The translations under genes were made by a program, and so were the position numbers. Positions 10,369 to 19,329 of a stretch of DNA of 41,077 nt are shown piece after piece. This DNA is from Terana coerulea (Eukaryota; Basidiomycota; Agaricomycetes; Polyporales; Phanerochaetaceae): positions 1 to 41,077 of the forward strand of contig JAKOGH010000269.1 in NCBI GenBank assembly GCA_024811115.1. Reading direction: 5' to 3'. Positions within the stretch are counted from its first letter, which is position 1. Each line of letters begins with the position of its first letter. The notes beneath the pieces were generated by a model that saw only the letters and a list, made by a program, of their open reading frames with translations, had not been told where the DNA came from and did no database searches.

Positions 10369-10881
10369 ATGCCGGTGCTCTTCACCGTCACTGGTAAGCT
10401 ACCAGAATAATTGGCGATAACGGAATGGCTGACACCCCTGAAGTTTTGAGAGCTGCCAACCTACCAGATGCAAGCTCTCGGTACTTTGCAACCGTGCAGA
10501 TCGCTGGGGGCGAACGACAGAAAACAAAAAGTCCAAGTGTACCGCGAGTCCAGAATGGAACCACCTGTTTCATTGGTGCGTCGAGTCTTCCCTTCTTACA
10601 ATGGTCGCGATGTCTTACGCTTAAGGCTGCGTTCCTCAGTTCTGCATCCTTGCCAGCTACAATGAATGTCGAAATTTGGATCAGACGCAAAGTGAGGAGC
10701 AACAAGCGCAAGGCTACTGGAACCTGTATCGGAGATATCGAGGCTATTCGAACGGGAAAAGGTGAGTGCTTCAGTTGGTGTGTCATTTGCATCTCTGATC
10801 TCTTGCGTGCTGCGCTGCCCACAGAGATAGAGGTTGAACTTGAGTCTGGGATCAAACTGTGGTTGAAGATCAGTTGCGATG
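10369..10881 (+). other. C2-like N-terminal domain of NLR copy 2 (4 exons)
   Basis: The strands VLRAANLPDASSRYFATVQI and MNVEIWIRRKVRSNK, then GTCIGDIEAI and ELESGIKLWLKIS, follow the C2 fold order: a first strand, a loop with Asp, a strand ending in a basic patch, then a 'GxxxIGxxx' strand. Copy 3 carries a related domain at 28026-28172. C2 domains usually bind lipids or proteins. The boundary of exons 2 and 3 is uncertain: donor 10576 with acceptor 10656 is the phase-consistent choice, but other pairs are possible. Confidence 0.65.
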
Positions 10882-10948
10882 GTGCGCTCCAGATAACGGA
10901 ATCGTTCTCGTCAGAGGCCCTAACGGCCGGACCCCACGTTATCCTTAG

Positions 10949-11722
10949 AATCTGTCAGAGACATGCTGGCGAAGACCAAGAAGATCGTACCGAAGGGTGA
11001 GAGCTCCCCAGTCAAAATTGGTGATGCGGCTTCTGGGGCAGGCCAAGCCGTCAAGTCGGTAGCCGAAGCCAGTACTTCACTGCTAGAGAAAATCGGGGTT
11101 TTCAACGACATCATGACGAAGCTCAGCGCGGTGAGTGGGTTTTCACTGGAAATAGAGTCACAGTCACATGCTTATGCCCGAGTAGGTACATCCGTACGCG
11201 CAGCTTGCATGGAGCATTCTTTCGGCAGTCTATTCGGTGTGTGACACCAGTAAGGCGTGGGTTCACTCGTGTTCATAAAGCTTCAAACAGATCTACGAAG
11301 CCAAGAAAGACGTCGATGGGCAGATCCGGGACCTCATCTTGGATCTGGACACCTTTTATGACATTGTTACCTCTATTCGTGAGCGGAAGTCGAAGATTGG
11401 CGAGGGGACGGACCTCTACGAGCGCATATCGACGCTGACGGTGGCCTGTTGTTTTATTATCCAAAGCTACGCGAACGCCGACGAGGGTGGGCATGTTACA
11501 GCGGATCGTATAGAACAAACGTCGTGCTGATGTAGACAAATTTAGTGCGACAGTACTTCTCCGCAAACACAACCATCAGCGGTAAAATCAGCGAGTACCG
11601 TATTACCTTCAAGAAGCTACGCAAGGAGTTCAACGATAGAGTGTTGGAGGGCCTGGTCAGTGTGACGGTCGAGGTGAAGGAGATTCTGGTAACCCGAGTT
11701 GTTGAGAAGTTGGAAAATATCA
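10949..11722 (+). other. Helical linker domain of NLR copy 2 (4 exons)
   Basis: Exons 10949-11130 (ending NDIMTKLSA), 11186-11236 (VHPYAQLAWSILSAVYS), 11291-11486 (YEAKKDVDGQIRDLILDLD) and 11546-11722 (VRQYFSANTTISGKISEYR) all splice in phase. The HPYAxxAWxxLSAxY motif and the amphipathic helices that follow are usual between the N-terminal domain and NACHT in basidiomycete NLRs. Copy 3 has the same exons in decayed form. Confidence 0.75.
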
Positions 11723-11840
11723 GTACGTGGCATTATATATTTCACTTTCTCTTGCGGCGATGAAAGCGTTTTGGCGAGCTTCGCATTTTCTCGAGGGGAT
11801 AGCGCCATGTCCGCGGGTGTTTCTGACACGTATTTATTAG

Positions 11841-13402
11841 GCGAACGCCTCGATCTCTCGAGGATACCTTACGCCGACGGAGCCTCACTTGGACCCAGCC
11901 GATGCTGCCTGGAGGGTACTCGCGTCAAACCCTTGGACGACCTTGTCGCTCTCCTCACTAGCGAGGACAAGGATGCACCTCGAGTTGTTCTACTTCTTGG
12001 TCCTGCTGGTACGGGCAAATCAGCCATTGCTCATTCCGTCGCCAATCGCTTTCGCGCTCTCGGGCGCCTCGGATCATCCTTCGGCTTCAACCGTAACAGC
12101 GCATGGCAACCGCACCACCTTCTACCCACCATTGCTCGTGATATTGCCTCGCGCGAAGCTACAGTGCTTCACGCACTGTGGAAGAGCGTAGGCCAGGATC
12201 TCTCCTGCCAGACCTCGTCGGACCTCGGCACGCAGTTCACGAGCCTTCTCTCGCTACCGTTGCGCGAGCTGAAGCTTCTTGGCCCACTTATTATAGTGGT
12301 CGATGCCTTGGATGAGTGCGCGAACGCAAGCACACGTACAGATCTCATTGCACTTCTCTCCAACCAATGGACCCAACTCCCCTCCAATATTCGCCTCTTT
12401 ATTACCTCGAGACCGGAGCGCGATATACTGGATCTTGAGGGCTGTGATGGCTTCGTCACGAAGTACATGGACGAACTATCGGCGGGTTCAACCACGGAAG
12501 ACATTAAGGTTTACATCCAAGAACGACTTCTCCATGAACGTACGCGGCGTCCGCTTCGAGACATCGACGAGGGCTGCTGCCTCACGCTGGCGGAAACCTG
12601 CCAAGACCTGTTTCAATGGGCGTTTCTTGCGTGCAACGCCATCTGTGGGGTTAGAGGGTTTTCGCTAACTCCCCGAAAGCAATACGAACGACTTGTGGCA
12701 AATGGCGAAGGCAAGGAACCAGCTTCGCTTTTGGACTCACTATATACGGAGGTCCTGACGCAGCTCCTACTACTATGTGACGGCGAGGACCAGGCTCGGA
12801 TCGACTGTTTCAAGTCCGACATGTCAATTCTCTTCGCACTAGAGGAGCCTCTGCCATTGGCGGCACTAGTCACGCTGGAGAAGGCATACGCGGGACGGGA
12901 TGATCTCTGCACCATTCAACACACGCTCGAGCAGCTTGGGTCGCTACTGAGTGGAGTCGGCTCGTCCAAGGAGCCTGTGCAGCCCTTACATATCTCCTTC
13001 CGCGACTTCCTAACAGACGTAGGTCGGGGAGGCGCGTTCTTCGTGGACGTCCAGCCTGAGTGGCATTTCAAGCTGGCTTTTGCTTCAGTGGGAATCATGT
13101 GCTCGGAGCTCAAGTTCAACATCTGTCAGCTCGGGTCGTCGCACAAGCGGAATCATGCCATTGCTGACCTTCCGGACCGCGTCGCCCAACACATACCCCA
13201 ACCGCTCCAGTACGCATGCGAATTTCTGTACAGCCATCTTGTGAAGGCCGCCTCCTATCAGAACCCAGATTTGAGGCTCCACGATATGACACAGAAGTTT
13301 CTTTCGGAGAAGCTTCTCTTCTGGCTCGAAGCGCTCAGTCTACTGGGGATACTAGATGATATTGCGCTTGATACCCTCTGGCAAATTGCCGACTTTGACA
13401 TG
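11841..13402 (+). CDS. NACHT exon of NLR copy 2 (uninterrupted)
   Basis: 520 codons stay open from the acceptor at 11840 to the donor at 13403. It starts ERLDLSRIPYADGASLGPSR. The Walker A P-loop GPAGTGKSAIAH is at 11999-12034 (about residue 362 of the spliced product), Walker B LIIVVDALDECA is near 12290-12320, and the sensor-like segment IRLFITSRPERD follows. The C-terminal helical part contains LDSLYTEVL, LHISFRDFL and EKLLFWLEALSLLG. All NTP-binding signatures look intact, so the switch domain itself is not decayed, in contrast with copies 1 and 3. The open frame extends upstream to 11699 only by reading through an intron. Confidence 0.88.
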
Positions 13403-13463
13403 GTATGTGATCATATCTCAAGTTCGACGGTATCTAACATGTATTTGTATCTATCAATTCAAG
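13403..13463 (+). other. Intron after the NACHT exon of NLR copy 2
   Basis: GTATGTG...TTCAAG, 61 bp, phase 0. Splicing gives GPGSNVSAPSAATLAMEAW in frame. Reading through it instead reaches a stop at 13556-13558. Confidence 0.88.
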
Positions 13464-14681
13464 GGACCAGGCTCGAATGTGTCGGCTCCGAGTGCGGCGA
13501 CACTTGCAATGGAGGCCTGGAGCTGTCTCCGTGCCAATCGCAGGCTGGATGTCATTGAGGAATCAGCCTGCCATCTGTATCTGTCCGTCATCCCGGCTCT
13601 TCCTCCGACCAGCCCTCTATTCCGGCCGATTCGCGCCCCCACATCCCCCGCAGGCTCCACTTCAGTGATCCGTCGCCTCCTGCATCTCATGATGTCATCT
13701 CCCTTGCAAGCAGCTGGGGCGCTTCTGCCGTTTCTCCAGATGGCAAGCATGTTGCGACCTCTACCGACGATTATCGCCTTGCTATCAGGGACATTGCCAG
13801 TGGCCGGCTGCTCCTCACCACGCAGGAAGCGCACACTGATGATATTTGTGCGATAGCATACTCCCCGATGGGAACTGTGTTGCAACGGCCTCGGATGACA
13901 CAACAATCCGCATATGGGACGCAAATACCGGACATGGCACGCTTGCTCTTCTTGGGCACACAGACTGGGTCCAGTCTGTGTGCTTCTCATCGGACGGCTC
14001 TCGACTAGTGTCAGGCTCCAGGGACGGGAAAACCCGGATGTGGGAGGTTTTGTCAGGTATAACTCTCCGTGTCGACGGCAATCAGGACAGCCAAGGACAT
14101 GTGCAGGCAGTTACATTTTCCCCAGATGGGCAAGTGGTAGCAACTGCATCCTCCCGAGGGCTGTGCGTCACGAGCAGCAGAAGACGGCCGGGTTCTCAAG
14201 GAGCTACGAGACATCCCAAATGCGAACTGTGTCGCATTTGCACCCGATAGCTCTTGCATTGCTGCTGGCTATGATGACTGCACTGTGCGTCTTTGGAGCA
14301 CATCCACATACGATGCAATCCGGCTTCCACTCGCAGGACACAATGAATGCATTTGGTGTGTCGCATTTACACCTGACAGTCACTGTCTGGCATCTGGATC
14401 AGAGGACACCACAGTCCGAGTCTGGGATCTGTGCACTGGAGCATGCAGACTATTCTCTGGGCACTCTGACCGGGTCCTCTCAGTTGTCTTTACTGCAGAT
14501 GGCAAGCACCTAATCTCCAGCTCGAACGACGAAACAGTACGGCTGGAGGATTTCGATGGTGTACCTCAGTCAGCAGGGCGCCACAAACACACAAATCACC
14601 ACCTCTGCTTTTATGAATGGAACAACACAGTTGCTCACTGGATTGGCCAGCGGCCAGCTGTGTATCTGGCAGACGGAGAGC
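13464..14681 (+). pseudogene. NLR copy 2: pre-WD40 segment and first WD40 blades, left of T1
   Basis: The exon begins with the MEAWSCLRANRRL...CHLYLSVIPALPPTSPLF segment, which normally leads into WD40. An extra G (TTCCGGCC against TTCCGCC in copy 1) moves it out of frame, and the spliced product would end at 13856. Blades recognisable in shifted frames include VCFSSDGSRLVSGSRDGKTRMWE, CVAFTPDSHCLASGSEDTTVRVWD and VVFTADGKHLISSSNDETVR. The sequence stops matching the gene exactly at the T1 left end, within the codons for ...ADGE. Confidence 0.8.
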
Positions 14682-15147
14682 ATCTGAAAAACCCCCTTAC
14701 TATTCCTACCTAATGCATGCTGATAAGCACTAATTCATTGCACATAAGCATCAAAGTAACACAACTAGATAAATAGATACATAAGTCCAATAAGGCAGTT
14801 TAGTGAGGTCCTTTGCTAATTGTCTTAATTATTCTATATATTAGGGCAATTAGTCCTATTTCTCAGCTATTTGTTTCCTTACTGTCCTATTTTGTTCCTC
14901 ACATGCAGCTATAATACCACTACTGCTTGACTAGTCATCTGAGAAATCCCCCTTCTTAATTTAACCTGATGCTCTCTATTGCATATTTAGTTATCTATAT
15001 ACAAGACTAAGCTACCTAACACAACAAACTACTTGTACTGTGCAGGTAAGCCCATGCACCATGCACCATACTCACCTGCACTGCGCCATGCCCACCTGTG
15101 TGTTGTATCTGTCAGTAACATACTTACATACACCACTACCCTGGCCC

Positions 15148-16020
15148 TCGTGTCGTGCGCCAGCCCCTTCTGACGGGGGTGCACTTGTCAGCGTCGGTCT
15201 GCACGTGTCGTGCTTCGCCACGTCCTGCGCGCCAGCGCCGGCGCGGTGCGCGTGCTGCGCTCGTTGGCGTCGTGCTGGGGTAGCTTGCTACCCTGGTCCC
15301 TCACGTCGTGCGTCGGCCCTTTGTAACGGCGGCACGCTCGCCTGCGTCGGCCTGCGCGCGTCGTGCTTTGCCACGTCCTGCGCGCCGGCGTTGGCGTGGT
15401 GCGCGTCCGTCGGCACCGTACGTGCGTGCGCCGTTGTCCCGCCCTGCGTATCTTGCACGTCGTACTGTACACGCCGGTTTCTTGTGCGTCGGCGTCGCGC
15501 TCGCCTGCGTCGGTCTGCGCGCGTCGTGCTTCGCCACGTCCCGCGCGCCGGTGTTGGTGTTAAGCGCGTGCTGCGTTCTCGGCGTCGCGCCTGTGTAGCT
15601 TGTTGCGCTGGTCCCTCGCGTCGTACGTCGGCCCTTTGTAACGGCGGCGCGCTCGCCTACGTCGGCCTGCGTGTGCTGTGCTTCACCACGTCCCGCGCGC
15701 CGGCGTTGGCGTTGTGCGCGGGCTGCATTGGTCGGCGTCGTGCTTGTATGTCGCTGCCTGGCCCTTCGTGTTGTGCACCGGTCCCTTACGTCGGCGGCGC
15801 GTTCGCCTGCGTCGGTTTGCGCGCGCCGTGCTTCGCCACTTCTCGCGCGCCGGCGTCGGCGTGTTGTGTGTGCGTCAGTACCGTGGGTGCTGAGGTCGCT
15901 GTCCCGACCCTTGGCATGGTGCGTAGCAGCCTCTTGCGTCGGCGGCACGCCCCCCAGCGTCGCCCTGCGCGCGTCGGCCAGTCTTGGGCCTGCTGCGTTA
16001 TGCTTGCCTACGCGGGCATT
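15148..16020. repeat. GC-rich minisatellite inside T1, about 150-160 bp period
   Basis: The motif GTGCTTCGCCACGTCCTGCG and close variants recur at about 15208, 15362, 15521, 15676 and 15826, each followed by GCGCCGGCGTTGGCG-type sequence and preceded by CTCGCCTGCGTCGG. That makes about five diverged units. Long frames are open here on both strands (355 codons plus at 15040-16107, 276 codons minus at 15301-16131), with Cys/Arg/Ala-rich repeats. This is the expected effect of GC-rich, stop-poor repeats, so I do not call a protein. The second T copy at 40700 onward shows the start of the same array. Confidence 0.8.
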
Positions 16021-16058
16021 CGCGCGCGGTGTCCATGGGTGAGACCTAGTCGTAGAAT

Positions 16059-16095
16059 ACCATCCACAGGCCGTGCAAGCACGGCTGTGGATGGT
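16059..16095. repeat. Strong hairpin at the end of the GC-rich part of T1
   Basis: ACCATCCACAGGCCGTGC pairs with GCACGGCTGTGGATGGT around a 2-nt loop, with one bulged G. That is about 17 base pairs in 37 bases. It lies between the minisatellite and the tRNA-like sequence and could be a processing, replication or transcription-stop signal. Confidence 0.7.
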
Positions 16096-16344
16096 GCAGT
16101 GAATTAGTGGTGGACGCGACGAGTGGGGCACATACCTGGTCTCCAGGCGAGCCCCTTCAGGCTTTCCTTCATTTCCTCCGGTCTCGCGTGGCGCTTTTGG
16201 GGTCCTAGGGTCGCGGTAGGGGTCGCGACGCTGGCGACGCGTCGGTTAGTGATAGGGGACGAAGGGAGATGAACGACGCTAGGGCGCGAAGGCGCTTCAA
16301 AGTGCTGACCACTATGAATACTTGTCCGATACACTTGGGCCTAA

Positions 16345-16419
16345 GCCACTATGGCGCAGCTGTTAACTCTGCACAAGATTATAACCAGGCGACTCTGAGT
16401 TCGAGTCCCCGCATGGGCG
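16345..16419 (+). pseudogene. tRNA-like sequence inside T1 with intact A and B boxes
   Basis: TGGCGCAGCTG (16352-16362) fits the Pol III A box and AGTTCGAGTCC (16398-16408) the B box. Folded as a tRNA, position 1 is at 16345 and position 73 at 16419. The acceptor, anticodon and T stems carry several mismatches. The anticodon loop reads ATTATAA, which would give UAU (isoleucine). A TTTT run at 16423-16426 could stop Pol III. It is too degenerate to be a working tRNA and resembles the head of a SINE or a captured tRNA pseudogene. Confidence 0.6.
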
Positions 16420-16489
16420 TACTTTTATTGGCCACAAATCCATACCAAGCCTCGACCTGTGTTCAAAAACATACTTAGTATGCTGTTTT

Positions 16490-17340
16490 GCTCTTTTCAA
16501 AGCCGTCACTCTTTAAAATTAGTGCTTTTGAGAATATTCTGAAAGCTTTGTATATTTCCCGGAAATAAGCTAATAAGGAAGTCCATTATGCATTTATATG
16601 CTAACTGGGTTAGAATATAGGGTAATGGCTGCATTAACTCTAAAAGTATAATACTGTAAATGTAACCCTGGTGCAGGGGTACAAGTGCCCTTTCCTTTTG
16701 GGATTCTGTCTTGAAAGACAGTCCTCCTTTGTTGTAGTCCTCAGACTTACACCACTATGACGAAGGTATGTTATTATTCTACAGTGCTTATATGTATCAT
16801 TAGACTTACACTACTACAACAAAGAACATAGTTCATTCCTGTTCTCTTATCGCATGCCTGAGTATTGTTAACCTGCGGTTGGCTTTCAGTAAGTATGCAA
16901 GTTTGCTAATTAGCCCAAAAGTACAAAATAGAACCAAATTAGATCTAAGCAATATAATAATAAGGATCTAAGTAATAAATAAGAGCAATAGCAAGATATG
17001 TTGGATAAGCTCTAAATAATGTAATAAATGAGGCACAAATAACATCCAAGTGGGTAAGAATATAATCATAAGCTATTGATAAAACATAGAATAGTGACAA
17101 ATTAGGTAAAAAGAAGCTTAGTTGATAAGCTAATAAAAGTATGCACTAAGGCATTAGTAAGTGATAAAAAGTGAATTAGTTGATAAAAAGCTGTGAGTAA
17201 ATAGCAGATTAGAATGTTGAAAGGCAAAAAACTGGTTAGCTAACTAATAGGGGTAGATTAGCTAAATGATCTATATTTTAGTGAAGCATTTGGGCAAAGT
17301 GTGAAAAAGGGCACTATAAGTGACTTAGCACTAGAAAAGA
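16490..17340. other. AT-rich right arm of T1, no gene
   Basis: A long AT-rich stretch with many short TAAGCTAAT-like motifs and no frame above background. Around 16735-16830 the motif GACTTACAC(C/T)ACTA occurs twice. I see no coding capacity. Confidence 0.6.
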
Positions 17341-17382
17341 AGCATAAGGTACGAATTAGTAGGGGGGTTTTTCCAGATGAGC

Positions 17383-18162
17383 GCAGCAGTGGTCCGCAGC
17401 TCGCATGAGATCCCCACGTCAGCAAGAGTTAAACATCTCGCCATTTCTGCTGATGAGTCAACAGTCATTTCGGGCTCTGACGATGGCGGCATACGATTCT
17501 GGTGTACAGCGTCCCTCGATCTCCGCCAGGACTTCCCTTTGCACATCCGGACGCCGTTATGGCTGTGGCGCTTTCAGCAGATGGCAGGCATGCATGGTCG
17601 GTCTCAGCAAGAAAACTCCAGCAGTGGTCCCTTGGTGATGGCTGGGCTGCTGTCCAGTGCAGCCTGGGAGATAGCAGCAAGATGCTTTGCGCTCAGTTTT
17701 CACCAGACTGCTCACGCCTGGCGCTGGGAAGCATGAACGGAAAGGTGCGCCTTCTGGTCTCGCCAACTGGCGAGGTCTTGTGGGAGGTTGAAGGGCACAG
17801 TGATTGGGTCCGCTCCATCTCGTTTTCACCAGACGGCCTACGTCTTTCCTCCAGCTCCATTGACGGCACCATCTGTATTTGGGACTGCACAACTGGGGAA
17901 AGTCTCGGAGAACCGCTACTAGGCCATGCCAACCGGATCAGATCGGTCGCGTTCTCTCCGGATGGCGAGTATCTGGCCTCTGGGTCCGACGACTGGATGA
18001 TGCGAGTTTGGAATGTCAAGACACGGCAGCAAGTGCGACTGCTGTACATTAATGGGTGGACAACATCGCTCACTTTCTCCACAAATGGTGATACTATTGC
18101 AGTACTCACCGAAGACGGCATAGTGCAACTCTGGGATGTTTCACAAGGTAACCGGCTGGGAG
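17383..18162 (+). pseudogene. NLR copy 2: second part of the WD40 array, right of T1
   Basis: The gene resumes at once after T1 with AAVVRSSHEIPTSARVKHLA, which matches copy 1 at 2300. One frame change near 17530 (DFPLHIRT where copy 1 reads CPSAHPDA) leads into a long frame with good blades: VALSADGRHAWSVSARKLQQ, ISFSPDGLRLSSSSIDGTIC, VAFSPDGEYLASGSDDWMMR and LTFSTNGDTIAVLTEDGIVQ. This part is close to identical with copy 1 at 2480-3090. Confidence 0.85.
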
Positions 18163-18215
18163 GTAGGTCTGGAAATGTCTCGCCCAATTTTGCTCCTCAC
18201 TCACAGCCATGTCAG

Positions 18216-18549
18216 CAGAAAGCGTCGACTCAGGGGCATTTCGGTGTTATTCTCTCAGAATCCAGCTCATGGCTTAGTGCTCGACAATGCCTCGTTAACC
18301 TCACCCAACGCGACGGCAGCCCACAACCGTCTCAATGCCGGAATAATGTGCACGCGAGATGGATGGTGCTTGGGACCCAATGGAGAGCATCTGTTTTGGG
18401 TTCCAGTCCCCTATCGCCAGCGGCTCACGGGACTTAAGCTGGTAATTGGCGCACCCCAGCCTCCGAGCGTGGATCTCGACCTCAGTCGCTTCGTCCACGG
18501 CACGGACTGGGTCCAGTGCTGGTCCAACGAGCCCGTGCAGAGCGCATAG
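18216..18549 (+). pseudogene. NLR copy 2: last exon
   Basis: It follows a short intron (18163-18215, GTAGGT...GTCAG, the same place as in copy 1). GGGGCATTTCGG here replaces GAGCGCCTTTCGG of copy 1, one base shorter, so the frame breaks near 18237. The remainder reads LFSQNPAHGLVLDNASLTS and ends LDLSRFVHGTDWVQCW, stopping at TAG 18547-18549. Confidence 0.8.
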
Positions 18550-19250
18550 CAAAATTCCCTGCGTCTCCAGGATTTTTATTGATTCCCTATTGTCCTCCAT
18601 TTCCTGCTCTCGCGCTCCTTACCAACTCCCTGCTACCGTACTTCACATTTCTCCCCGAATCCATGTACTATTGCTGTCAACTACCACCCTCAGCATATTG
18701 CAAAGCCTTTTTCGTAGTTCTTCCTTCGGTCGCACACGCATTCTCGAGGGCTTCATGTTCTGGGCGTTTCATCTGACAATTTTCAGTCTACACAAATACT
18801 GTATGTTAGTCGTTACTTGTCCTCCGATGTGTGAGTATGGGAATGTATCATTTCTGTTCACACAATCTGTACATTTTGCCACCATTTCATGATACATAGA
18901 CATATCAGTAGCAGTCATTGCGAGAAGCATACGTGGCGACGGTCGACCAACCCGACCAGAGAGAGCACGAACACTTGTTATGTAAGCGGCATCGATGCCA
19001 CGAAGGTTGACAAAATAGCGAATTGTTAGTTCCAACACGTACAAGTCGACGTACGTTCTTGCTTCCGATCACATCTATGTCCGATGATAAATGACTTTAT
19101 TGTGAAAGATAGTACGCAGGTGACAACGGTCTCTGGCACTATGCAAGGGCATTTCTCCGGGGTAATTCATGCAGTATGGCCTGCGGTCGACTTGATCTTG
19201 GGGACCGTCCATCCCGCAGAGTCAAAAAATCCCATGCTATACCACAAAAG
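18550..19250. other. Intergenic, downstream of NLR copy 2
   Basis: No gene seen. It is a diverged duplicate of 3485-4195, and its similarity to that stretch is clearly lower than between the WD40 parts just upstream. Confidence 0.5.
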
Positions 19251-19329
19251 ATTTATTGAGATACCCTGTCATGCAGATACAGGACGTGGACTCACGTCAA
19301 AGCTCTCCGACAAGAGCACGGTACGCAGC

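Larger units (their letters stand above)
14682..17378. mobile_element. Element T1: 2.7-kb inverted-repeat element inserted in NLR copy 2
   Basis: The left end ATCTGAAAAACCCCCTTACT and the right end (reverse complement ATCTGGAAAAACCCCCCTAC) form imperfect terminal inverted repeats of about 35 bp, continuing with CTACCTAATGC / GTACCTTATGC. GAGC is present on both sides (14678-14681 and 17379-17382), while copy 3 at 33944-33954 has the uninterrupted site GGAGAGCGCAG. This fits a 4-bp target duplication. A 2-bp duplication is also possible if the element starts one base earlier. A second copy begins at 40228 with the same terminus. Inside are an AT-rich left arm, a GC-rich minisatellite, a hairpin, a tRNA-like sequence and an AT-rich right arm. 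No transposase is recognised, so it is probably non-autonomous. Confidence 0.8.
10369..18549 (+). pseudogene. NLR copy 2: C2-helical-NACHT-WD40 gene, split by element T1 and frameshifted in the WD40 part
   Basis: I place the start at the ATG at 10369: splicing 10394-10443 joins MPVLFTVT to VLRAANLPDASSRYFATVQ, a normal C2 first strand, whereas the ATG at 10425 lies inside that intron. Phase-consistent exons are 10369-10393, 10444-about 10575, about 10657-10761, 10825-10881, 10949-11130, 11186-11236, 11291-11486, 11546-11722, 11841-13402 and 13464 onward. Breaks: an extra G near 13624 before the WD40 part; one base lost in the C-run near 13864; one base gained near 14170; bases lost near 14548; T1 at 14682-17378; a shift near 17530; one base lost near 18237. 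The order of domains is typical of basidiomycete NLR-like proteins. As read, only a product without WD40 repeats could be made. Confidence 0.88.

Noticed and set aside
10425..11000. Start of NLR copy 2 at the ATG at 10425
   Set aside because: That ATG lies inside the phase-consistent intron 10394-10443. Starting at 10369 gives a proper first C2 strand.
11699..13558. One continuous 619-codon NACHT protein as an ORF
   Set aside because: Its first about 47 codons lie in an intron (11723-11840) and its last 52 read through another (13403-13463). The exon is 11841-13402.
15148..16020. CRISPR-like array
   Set aside because: Units are about 155 bp, diverged and without short identical repeats and unique spacers. 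The window is also eukaryotic.
15040..16107. 355-codon plus-strand ORF and the overlapping 276-codon minus-strand ORF in T1
   Set aside because: Both arise from a stop-poor GC-rich tandem repeat. The residues are Cys/Arg/Ala-rich repeats without any domain, and both strands are open together.
16345..16419. A functional tRNA-Ile(UAU) gene
   Set aside because: Acceptor, anticodon and T stems have several mismatches each, so it is called tRNA-like only.
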